In this document: piece by piece, positions 50,223-56,796 of the stretch
Position numbering within the stretch: the stretch's first letter is position 1
Layout: each line of letters begins with the position of its first letter
NCBI GenBank assembly: GCA_014649355.1
Contig: BMSW01000027.1
Span: forward strand, 1 to 56,796
From: Streptomyces althioticus
GTDB lineage: Bacteria; Actinomycetota; Actinomycetes; Streptomycetales; Streptomycetaceae
Reading direction: 5' to 3'
Length of the DNA: 56,796 bases
Position numbers and translations under genes: made by a program
Notes under the pieces: model-generated
The model's database searches: none
The model's input: only the letters and a program-made list of their open reading frames with translations
Told to the model about the DNA's origin: nothing

Positions 50223-51218
50223 GTGATCGTCGACTGTGGCGTCTACCGGGAGGGGCACAGGTCGGAGGGGTCCCAGGACTTCTCCGACGCACTGGAGCAG
50301 GCACGGTCGGCGGGAGGTTTCGTCTGGATCGGGCTGCACGAGCCGACGGCCGAGGAGTTCGACCTGGTCGCGCGGGAGTTCGGGCTGCATCCGCTGGCCG
50401 TGGAGGACGCCCTCAAGGCGCATCAGCGGCCCAAGCTGGAGGTCTACGACGACTCGGTCTTCGTGGTCCTGAAGCCGGTGGTGTACGAGCCGGACAGCGA
50501 CACGGTGTCCTCCGGCGAGATCATGATCTTCCTCGGCGACTCGTTCGCGGTGAGCGTACGGCACGGGCGGGGCGCCCCGCTGGACGCGGTGCGGGAGCGG
50601 CTGGAGCGGGAGCCCGAGCTCCATCGGGAGGGGGCGACGGCGGTGCTGTACCGGGTCGCCGACGCCGTGGTCGACCACTACCTGGAGGTGGCGACCGAGC
50701 TGCAGACCGACCTGGAGGAGCTGGAGACGGAGGTCTTCACCCCCGACGCGGGCGGCTCGCGGCACACGGCGTCCCGGATCTACGGCTTCAAGCGGCAGAT
50801 CCTGGAGTTCCGCCGGGCGACGGTGCCGCTGACGGCGCCCATGGCCCGGCTGGCGGGGGCCGGCGGGTCGGGGTCGCGGGTGCCGTTCGTGGAGGAGGGC
50901 GCGCGGCCGTACTTCCGTGACGTCCACGACCACCTCACCCGCGTCAACGAGTCGGTGGAGGGCCTGGACCGGCTGGTGTCGGACGTGCTGTCGGCGCATC
51001 TGGCACAGGTCGGCGTCCAGCAGAACGACGACATGCGCAAGATCTCCGCGTGGGCGGCGATGGCCGTGGTGCCCACGATGATCGCGGGGATCTACGGCAT
51101 GAACTTCGAGCACATGCCCGAGCTGCACTGGACGTGGTCGTACCCGGTGGTGATCGCGTTGATGGCCGCGCTGGAGGTGGTGCTGTTCCGCACCTTCAAA
51201 CGCCGGGGGTGGCTGTAG
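50223..51218 (+). CDS. corA: CorA-type magnesium/cobalt transporter
   Basis: 331 residues. The large cytoplasmic domain is followed by two C-terminal membrane helices, with the selectivity motif YGMNFEHMPE between them. RKISAWAAMAVVPTMIAGIYGMNF is the usual first helix. The protein forms a pentameric channel for Mg2+ or Co2+/Ni2+. The GTG at 50223 has GGGAGGACAT upstream; the longer frame adds an implausible polar leader. It diverges from the histidine phosphatase gene. Confidence 0.95.
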   Translation: MIVDCGVYREGHRSEGSQDFSDALEQARSAGGFVWIGLHEPTAEEFDLVAREFGLHPLAVEDALKAHQRPKLEVYDDSVFVVLKPVVYEPDSDTVSSGEIMIFLGDSFAVSVRHGRGAPLDAVRERLEREPELHREGATAVLYRVADAVVDHYLEVATELQTDLEELETEVFTPDAGGSRHTASRIYGFKRQILEFRRATVPLTAPMARLAGAGGSGSRVPFVEEGARPYFRDVHDHLTRVNESVEGLDRLVSDVLSAHLAQVGVQQNDDMRKISAWAAMAVVPTMIAGIYGMNFEHMPELHWTWSYPVVIALMAALEVVLFRTFKRRGWL

Positions 51219-51236
51219 CGGACGGCCGCGGGGCGG

Positions 51237-52025
51237 TCAGGCCGCCTCCGGCTCCGGAGTGGCGGGGCCGCCCAGCGCGTTGCGCCGCTCGGGCATCCGC
51301 AGCGAGACCATCCGGCGCCGGCCGCCGAGGCGTTCGTACAGGTACACGGCGTGGATGCCGGCGGCGAGCAGCGCCGCCTTGGGCTTCGGCCAGCCGAGGA
51401 TCCGGCCCATGTGGGCCATCACGGCGAGGCTGACGTCGCGGTAGATCCGGATCTCGGCGAGCGCGCACTCGCGCAGGGTGCGCCGGATGGCGCGGCCGTG
51501 TCCGGCGTAGGCGAAGCGGAGCAGCTCCTCGTGGCAGTAGGCGAGGTGGTTGTCCTCGTCGTTGGAGATCATCCGCACCGCTCGGCCGAGGTCGGGGTGG
51601 TCGGCGAAGTGCTTGCGCAGCAGTTCCATCTGCTCGGAGGCGCGCTGCTCGGTGACCCGGCTGTGGGCGAGGTAGGTGACGATGTCCTGGACGGTGAGCG
51701 GCTCGTCGCGCTCGAGCTTGTCGTGGGCCAGGCCGATGCCGTTCCGCTCCAGGAGCATCGTGTAGTCGGTCTCCGGAGGCACCGGGACGGGCTCCAGACC
51801 GCGCTTCTTCAGCAGGGCGTTGAAGATCCGGCCGTGCTTGTCCTCGTCGGCGCCGTGCCGGGTGATCTTGGGGGCGAGATCGCGCTGCGACTCGGGTACG
51901 AGCGCCGCGATGCGGGCGTTCTCCCAGCCGCCCTGGGACTCGCCGCTGGCCGCGATCGAGCAGAACAGCGCGAAGGACTCGTCGTGGTCGAGGATCTCCT
52001 GGAACAGGCTCTTCGCCGACAGCAT
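51237..52025 (-). CDS. Ferritin-like domain protein
   Basis: 262 residues, all-helical. Carboxylate-His motifs HGADEDKHGRIF and SNDEDNHLAYCHEELLRFA match a ferritin-like four-helix bundle that could bind a di-iron centre. The C-terminal third is a further helical region with a basic RRRM end. The enzymatic role is unknown; relatives occur in Streptomyces at this location. I chose the ATG at 52025 (MLSAKSLFQEI), since the extended frame upstream is Pro/Arg-rich. It ends 18 bases from the corA stop on the opposite strand. Confidence 0.87.
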   Translation of the reverse strand: MLSAKSLFQEILDHDESFALFCSIAASGESQGGWENARIAALVPESQRDLAPKITRHGADEDKHGRIFNALLKKRGLEPVPVPPETDYTMLLERNGIGLAHDKLERDEPLTVQDIVTYLAHSRVTEQRASEQMELLRKHFADHPDLGRAVRMISNDEDNHLAYCHEELLRFAYAGHGRAIRRTLRECALAEIRIYRDVSLAVMAHMGRILGWPKPKAALLAAGIHAVYLYERLGGRRRMVSLRMPERRNALGGPATPEPEAA

Positions 52026-52356
52026 GGGGCCCACCTCTCCGCGGCGTCCGCGGTCGCGCGGTCCGCATGTCCACAGTTGTCGCAAAGAAGGAGTCAAATG
52101 CGGCTGGGGTGATGCGGCAACAGGTGCGGCGGACAAGTCCGCCAATCGGCGTACGCGCCGGGCGGCGGTCGGGGACCCGTACGCGCGCGTGCGGGGGCGC
52201 GCGTGTGCCTGAGATGTGGGGCGCGCGGGGCGCGTAACCCGCTCGGGGCGAGGGCGTTGTTGTGGGTGACGGCCGTGGCGGGGTCGACCCCCGAGCCCCC
52301 ACCACGGCCGCGTGACCTGGCCGCCGCCGCGGGGGACGCGGCGGCGGCCGGACGGG
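52026..52356. terminator. Intergenic region with two hairpins after the LLM gene
   Basis: The stem at 52319-52349 (GGCCGCCGCCGCG with CGCGGCGGCGGCC, 13 bp, loop GGGGA) starts seven bases after the LLM gene stop and is a convincing terminator. A second hairpin, CGGCCGTGG (52270-52278) with CCACGGCCG (52302-52310), encloses the palindrome GGGGTCGACCCC (52280-52291). The remaining 52026-52260 is the upstream region of the ferritin-like gene and has lower GC at 52060-52110. Confidence 0.7.
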
Positions 52357-53412
52357 TCAGGCCAGGCCCGCGCGCTCCAGGGCCTCGACGCCGGCGCGCA
52401 GCGAGGCCAGCCGCTCGTCGAGGGTGAAGCCGGCCGGGGCGAGGGTGAGGGTGGTGGCCCCGGCGGCCGCGTAGGCCTTCATGCGGTCGGCGATGCGGTC
52501 GACCGAGCCGAGCAGGGTGGTGCCGTCGATCAGGTCGTGCGGGACGGCGGCGGCCGCTCCCTGCTTGTCGCCGGACAGGTACTTGTCCTGGATCTCGGCG
52601 GCCTCCCGCTCGTACCCCATGCGCTGGGCGAGCTGGTTGTAGAAGTTCTGCTTGCGGCTGCCCATGCCGCCGACGTACAGCGCCGTGTAGGGGCGGAAGG
52701 TGTCGGCGAGGGCGGCCACGTCCTTGTCGTCGCCCACGGCGAGCGGGACGGTCGGGCAGATGTCGAAGCCGTCGAGGGTCTTGCCTGCCTTCTCGCGGCC
52801 CGCGCGGATGTGCTTGACGGCGGTGTCCTCCAGGTGGTCGGCGGACGGGAAGATCAGCAGGGCGCCGTCGGCGATCTCACCGGTCTGCTCGAGGTTCTTC
52901 GGGCCGATCGCGGCGATGTACAGCGGGATGTGCTCGCGCTGCGGGTGCACGGTGAGCTTGAGGGGCTTGCCCGGGCCGCCGGGGAGGGGCAGCGTCCAGT
53001 GCTCGCCCTCGAAGGAGAGGCGCTCGCGGGTCATCGCCTTGCGGATGATCTCGACGTACTCGCGGGTGCGGGCGAGCGGCTTGTCGAACTTGACGCCGTA
53101 CCAGCCCTCGGAGACCTGGGGTCCGGAGACGCCGAGGCCGAGGCGGAAGCGGCCTCCTGAGAGCGAGTCCAGGGTGGCCGCGGTCATCGCGGTCATGGCC
53201 GGCTGGCGGGCCGGGATCTGGAAGATGGCCGAGCCGACGTCGATGCGCTCGGTGCGGGCGGCGACGAACGCGAGGACGGTGGCGGCGTCGGAGCCGTAGG
53301 CCTCGGCGGCCCAGCAGACCGCGTAGCCGAGGCGGTCCGCCTCCTGGGCCACGGCGAGGTTGTCCGCGTCCATTCCGGCGCCCCAGTAGCCGAGGTTGAT
53401 CCCTAGCTGCAT
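52357..53412 (-). CDS. LLM-class F420-dependent oxidoreductase
   Basis: 351-residue TIM-barrel enzyme of the luciferase-like family. It begins MQLGINLGYWGAGMDADN, carries AEAYGSDAATVLAFVAARTERIDVGSAI, and GGRFRLGLGVSGPQVSEGWYG is the signature of the F420-binding group. It likely reduces or oxidises a small molecule with cofactor F420, which Streptomyces make. The substrate is unknown. Start is ATG at 53412; it diverges from the aldo-keto reductase gene. Confidence 0.93.
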   Translation of the reverse strand: MQLGINLGYWGAGMDADNLAVAQEADRLGYAVCWAAEAYGSDAATVLAFVAARTERIDVGSAIFQIPARQPAMTAMTAATLDSLSGGRFRLGLGVSGPQVSEGWYGVKFDKPLARTREYVEIIRKAMTRERLSFEGEHWTLPLPGGPGKPLKLTVHPQREHIPLYIAAIGPKNLEQTGEIADGALLIFPSADHLEDTAVKHIRAGREKAGKTLDGFDICPTVPLAVGDDKDVAALADTFRPYTALYVGGMGSRKQNFYNQLAQRMGYEREAAEIQDKYLSGDKQGAAAAVPHDLIDGTTLLGSVDRIADRMKAYAAAGATTLTLAPAGFTLDERLASLRAGVEALERAGLA

Positions 53413-53586
53413 GGCCGTCTCCCCTTACCGATCAGTAACGTGACTTGCGCAGACCTTATACCTCCCACGCCCGCGGGGCAGGGGCGCGGGAGGTGCGGCC
53501 GCGCGGGTCCGGCCAAGGTCCCGCGAGGCCGCGGGACGCCCGGGAAACGGTTGTCCACAGGCCCCCACACGCACAGCTCTGGCCAG

Positions 53587-53592
53587 TAATCT
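53587..53592 (+). promoter_or_regulatory. Candidate -10 element of a leaderless aldo-keto reductase transcript
   Basis: TAATCT ends eight bases before the ATG at 53601 and no ribosome site lies between, so translation may start from the message 5' end. A good -35 is not evident at normal spacing. Confidence 0.45.
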
Positions 53593-53600
53593 CGGCGTTC

Positions 53601-54587
53601 ATGGAGCAGAGGCATCTCGGCCGTACCGGCCTGCGTGTGTCCCGGATCGGGCTCGGGACCCTCACCTGGGGCCGTGACACCGACGAGCACGACGCGGCGG
53701 ACCTGCTGAAGACGTTCTGGGACGCGGGCGGGACGCTGGTCGACACGGCGGACGTGTACGGCGACGGGGAGGCCGAGTACCTGCTCGGACGGCTGATGGA
53801 CGGCCTGGTGCCACGCCGCGACCTGGTGATCTCAACGAAGGCCGGCAGCGTGCCCGACCCGGACCGCCGGTTCGACTGCTCGCGCGGTCATCTGCTGTCC
53901 GCGCTCGACGCCTCGCTCGCCCGCCTCGGCACGGAATACGTCGACGTGTGGCACGTCCACGCCTACGATCCGGCCACCCCGCTGGAGGAGACGCTCCAGG
54001 CGCTGGACATCGCCGTCGCCAGCGGGCGCGTGCGGTACGCGGGCGTGTCCAACTTCTGCGGCTGGCAGCTCGCCAAGGCCGCGACGTGGCAGCTCGCCGC
54101 GCCGGGCGCGCGCACCCGCCTGGCGAGCACCCAGATGGAGTACTCGCTGCTCCAGCGCGGGGTGGAGCGGGAGGTCCTGCCCGCCGCGCTCGACCTCGGC
54201 ATCGGCATGCTGCCGTCCTCCCCGCTCGGCCGGGGCGTGCTCACCGGCAAGTACCGCGGGGACGCCACCCCGGCCGACTCGCGCGGCGCCTCGGAGCATC
54301 TCGCGCCGTTCGTCGCGCCGTACCTGGACGACACGGCGAGCCGGATCGTGGACGCGGTGACGACCGCGGCGGACGGTCTCGCGGTGACCGCGCTCCAGGT
54401 CGCGCTCGCCTGGGTCCGCGACCGGCCCGGGGTGACCGCCCCCATCGTGGGCGCGCGCACGGCGCAGCAGCTCACGGCGGCGTTGTCAGTGGAGGCGCTT
54501 AGTCTTCCTGACGAGATCTGCCGGGCGCTCGACGACGTGTCGGCTCCGGTGCACCGCTATCCCGATCACGACTGGAGCACGCTGTGA
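53601..54587 (+). CDS. Aldo-keto reductase
   Basis: 328-residue NADPH-dependent reductase of the TIM-barrel AKR family (YajO/potassium-channel beta subunit branch). Catalytic residues are readable: Asp and Tyr in DTADVYGDGEAEYLLG, Lys in LVISTKAG, and His in VDVWHVHAYD. The NADPH-binding end is VTAPIVGARTAQQL. It starts at ATG 53601, probably leaderless, and its stop overlaps the start of the RecD2-like gene by four bases (GTGA). Its aldehyde or ketone substrate is not evident. Confidence 0.93.
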   Translation: MEQRHLGRTGLRVSRIGLGTLTWGRDTDEHDAADLLKTFWDAGGTLVDTADVYGDGEAEYLLGRLMDGLVPRRDLVISTKAGSVPDPDRRFDCSRGHLLSALDASLARLGTEYVDVWHVHAYDPATPLEETLQALDIAVASGRVRYAGVSNFCGWQLAKAATWQLAAPGARTRLASTQMEYSLLQRGVEREVLPAALDLGIGMLPSSPLGRGVLTGKYRGDATPADSRGASEHLAPFVAPYLDDTASRIVDAVTTAADGLAVTALQVALAWVRDRPGVTAPIVGARTAQQLTAALSVEALSLPDEICRALDDVSAPVHRYPDHDWSTL

Positions 54588-56641
54588 GCACGCCGGAGAC
54601 CCCTGAGGAGCCGAGGAGCGCGGACGACGGCACGCCCGCCGACGGCACGCCCGCCGAGGGCGCGCAGGTGTCCGAGGCCGAGGCCGAGCTGGCCGCGCAG
54701 CGTCTGGAGCGGGAGCGGATCGAGCGGCGCAAGGCGGAGCGGCGGGGCCCGGTCGAGGCCGGCACCAAGCTGAGCGGCACGGCGGCCGAACTGCTCGCCG
54801 CCGTACGGGCCGTGGAGAGCGGCGAGAAGCCGCCGGCCACCGTGTTCGAGGAGGCCCGGCCCGCTCCGAGGCGCCCCGCGCCGGAGCCGGTGCGGCGGGC
54901 CCCGGCGGTCGTTCCCGAGGGACCGGCCGCGCCCGCCGAGGGCACCGTGGGCGAGGTGCGGGAGGTGCTGACGCGGGGCGGTGCTCCCGCCGCGCTCGCC
55001 GCGCCGGCCGCCGCGGCCCTGGGCGAGGGCGCCGCGCAGCTGCTGCGGGAGGACCCCTGGCAGCTGCTGCGGGTTCCGGGCGTCCGGCCCGAGCAGGCGG
55101 ACGGGTTCGCCCGCGCGCTGCTCGGCGGGGAGGCCGGGCCCGGTGACGAGCGGCGGGGCCGCGCGCTGACCGTCTGGCTGCTGGAACAGGCCGCGCCCGC
55201 CGGGCACACGGCGCTGGAGATGGCCGCGCTCACCGAGGCGCTCGGCCGGCAGGGCGTGCCCGCCCCGGAGGACGCGGTGCGGGACGTCATCACCGAGGGG
55301 GACGTCCTCGTGTTCCAGGACGCCGTCGGTGAACCGGTCGGGGAGGACGAGGAGCAGCCCGTCCGGGTGTTGGTCGGTCTGGAGCGCTGCGCCCTCGCCG
55401 AGGAGAGCCTCGCCGACGGTCTGGCCCGGCTGGTCAACTCGGCGCCCAAGCAGGACGGTGCGGCCGAGGAGTGGGAGCGGGCCGCCGCCGCCGCGGAGGG
55501 CTCCGCGGCCGACCTGATCCGCGCGGTCTCCGGGCACGGGCTGGTGCTGCACACCGGCGGTGAGGCCGCGCTGGCCGAGCCGGCGGCGCTCCTGGACGCG
55601 GCGCACGGCATGGGTCTGCGCGCCTGGGCCGCCGCGCACACCCCGGTCGGGCGGGAGCGGTTCGCGGCCCGCGTGGAGGGCCCGGGTGTGGCCACGGTCG
55701 CCGGGCTGCTGTCCGGCGCGGAGGGGCCCGGGCGGGACGCGGAAGGCGCGCTGGACGTGGACCTGCTGGTGGTGCTGGACGCGCCGCAGCTCGACGTGGA
55801 GACCGCCGCGCTGCTCACGGAGTCCTTGCCGGACGGGGCGCGACTGGTGCTGTCCGGCGATCCGGCGGTGCTGTGGTCGGTCGGTCCCGGGCGGGTGTTC
55901 GCGGACCTCCTGGCGGCGCGGGCCTGTCCGCAGGTCGCCTCCCGGCGCCCGGACCCGGGGCCGCTGGGCGAGCTGGTCTCGGGCATCGGCGTCGGCGAGC
56001 TGCTCCAGGTGGAGGCGCCCGAGAAGGAGGTCGTCATCGTGCCCGTCCGGGACGCGGGCGAGGCGGTGCACCGGACCGTGCAGCTGGTGGCGGACTCGGT
56101 GCCGCGTGCCCTCGGCGTGCCGGCCGAGGAGACGCAGGTGATCACCCCGGGCCACGGGGGCGCGGTCGGCACGCGTGTGCTGAACGCGGCGCTGAAGGAG
56201 CGGCTGAACCCGGGCCCGGGCCGCTTCGCCGGCTTCGACCCCGGCGACCGGGTGGCCTGGTCCCCCGCCCCCGGCCGCACCCTTCCGGGCCGCGTGGTCG
56301 GGGCGGACGCCGAGGGCCTGCGCCTGGACTGCGCGGGCGAGACGGTCGTCGTGCCACGGGACCGCGTGGAGCAGACGGTCCGCCACGGGTGGGCGCTGAC
56401 CGCCCACCAGGCGGTGGGCTCCCGCTGGCCCGCGGCGGTCGTGGTCCTCCCCGGCGACGCGGTCCCCGCCCTGAGCCGACCCTGGATCTACACGGCCTTC
56501 AGCCGGGCCGACCGTCACCTGTCCGTGGTCCACGGCGTCGACCAGGCCCTCCAGCGAGCGGTCGCCGAAGTCCCGGCGAAGCCGCGCACGACGCGTCTGC
56601 CGGTACTGCTGGCGCCGCAGCTGCCGGGGGCGGCGGACTAG
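54584..56641 (+). CDS. RecD2-like protein with lost ATPase motifs
   Basis: 685 residues. The layout follows RecD2 helicases: a helix-hairpin-helix part (about 140-182, REDPWQLLRVPGVRPEQADG), a RecA-like core and a C-terminal UvrD_C_2 segment (WALTAHQAVGSRWPAAVVV, near 606-625, then YTAFSRADRHLSVV). Motif III is preserved (ARLVLSGDPAVLWSVGPGRV). But Walker A, expected near residue 323, reads LHTGGEAALAEP with no GKT, and Walker B reads VVLDAPQLD where VDEASM is expected. Catalytic Lys and Glu are absent, so ATP-driven unwinding is unlikely. The first 130 residues are acidic or Pro/Ala-rich and disordered. A DNA-binding or regulatory role is my inference. Confidence 0.85.
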   Translation: MSTPETPEEPRSADDGTPADGTPAEGAQVSEAEAELAAQRLERERIERRKAERRGPVEAGTKLSGTAAELLAAVRAVESGEKPPATVFEEARPAPRRPAPEPVRRAPAVVPEGPAAPAEGTVGEVREVLTRGGAPAALAAPAAAALGEGAAQLLREDPWQLLRVPGVRPEQADGFARALLGGEAGPGDERRGRALTVWLLEQAAPAGHTALEMAALTEALGRQGVPAPEDAVRDVITEGDVLVFQDAVGEPVGEDEEQPVRVLVGLERCALAEESLADGLARLVNSAPKQDGAAEEWERAAAAAEGSAADLIRAVSGHGLVLHTGGEAALAEPAALLDAAHGMGLRAWAAAHTPVGRERFAARVEGPGVATVAGLLSGAEGPGRDAEGALDVDLLVVLDAPQLDVETAALLTESLPDGARLVLSGDPAVLWSVGPGRVFADLLAARACPQVASRRPDPGPLGELVSGIGVGELLQVEAPEKEVVIVPVRDAGEAVHRTVQLVADSVPRALGVPAEETQVITPGHGGAVGTRVLNAALKERLNPGPGRFAGFDPGDRVAWSPAPGRTLPGRVVGADAEGLRLDCAGETVVVPRDRVEQTVRHGWALTAHQAVGSRWPAAVVVLPGDAVPALSRPWIYTAFSRADRHLSVVHGVDQALQRAVAEVPAKPRTTRLPVLLAPQLPGAAD

Positions 56642-56796
56642 GGCGCCCCTGACCGGTCGCCGTGTGCCTGACCGGTGCGCGGTGAGCTCCGCCGCGCCCG
56701 GCCGGCGCGGAAGCTGCGGGCGGTCCCGGGCTGGTCGGTACCGGAGCACGCGGCCCGGCCACCCACACGACCGGCCGAGCGGGCCCGCCGCAGTCG
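56642..56796. other. End of window, no feature seen
   Basis: 155 bases after the RecD2-like gene with no open frame of protein character and no strong hairpin. Confidence 0.4.

Overview
The window is high-GC actinobacterial chromosome and almost certainly Streptomyces. It is about 72% GC by eye and uses G/C third codon positions throughout. It carries a Pup-proteasome system, mycothiol synthesis (mshC), a conservon signalling operon with a CYP157-type P450, the glycerol operon gylR-glpFKD, and intergenic repeats of a kind I recall from Streptomyces genomes. It looks like conserved core chromosome: I see no phage, transposon, CRISPR, rRNA or tRNA. Gene order follows S. coelicolor around SCO1625-SCO1671. 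The backbone helY-tatC-tatA-pafC-pafB-pafA-prcA-prcB-pup-dop-arc-trmI-recB-like-metH-PAC2-mshC is also recognisable in Mycobacterium tuberculosis (from memory, about Rv2092c to Rv2130c). Streptomyces-type genes are inserted between the backbone blocks.

Layout. 0.2-5.9 kb: a pseudouridine synthase converges on the five-gene conservon cvnA-B-C-D-E (rarABCDE type), which ends in a P450 lacking the ExxR motif. 6.2-14.1 kb: HelY-like helicase, lipid kinase, TatC, TatA, a small membrane protein, a zinc-ribbon protein, PafC and PafB. 14.2-15.6 kb: a cytosolic FKBP and a double-FKBP lipoprotein. 15.8-19.5 kb: Pup ligase PafA with a closely linked MFS transporter and a divergent LacI-type regulator. 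19.5-20.0 kb: a non-coding stretch with repeats. 20.0-25.9 kb: proteasome prcA and prcB, an eroded endonuclease VII-like gene, pup (ending Gly-Gly-Glu), dop and the ATPase arc/mpa. 26.1-30.9 kb: ferredoxin, a secreted protein, TrmI, an M50 protease with CBS domains and a RecB-family Fe-S nuclease. 31.0-36.1 kb: an orphan response regulator, two orphan peptide-binding lipoproteins and a HAD phosphatase. 36.3-39.8 kb: metH. 40.1-45.3 kb: gylR and glpF-glpK-glpD with palindromic operator candidates. 45.5-50.1 kb: a PAC2-family protein, mshC and three linked genes of unknown role (SCO1664 family, DUF3090, histidine phosphatase). 50.2-56.6 kb: CorA, a ferritin-like protein, an F420-type LLM oxidoreductase, an aldo-keto reductase and a RecD2-like protein that has lost its ATPase motifs.

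How the genes fit together. PafA attaches Pup to proteins. Dop removes it, or deamidates Pup where Pup ends in Gln, which is not needed here. ARC unfolds pupylated proteins into the PrcAB 20S core. PafB/PafC are WYL-domain regulators encoded beside the system. GylR probably controls both itself and glpFKD through matching operator sites. The conservon is a membrane-associated signalling complex resembling a G-protein system. Strong perfect hairpins separate most transcription units, so boundaries are unusually easy to read in this region.

The points most worth a second look are the ATPase-dead RecD2-like protein, the ExxR-less P450 with its repetitive tail, the decayed endonuclease VII-like frame overlapping prcB, the GylR operators, the palindrome before tatA, and the dispersed repeat family.
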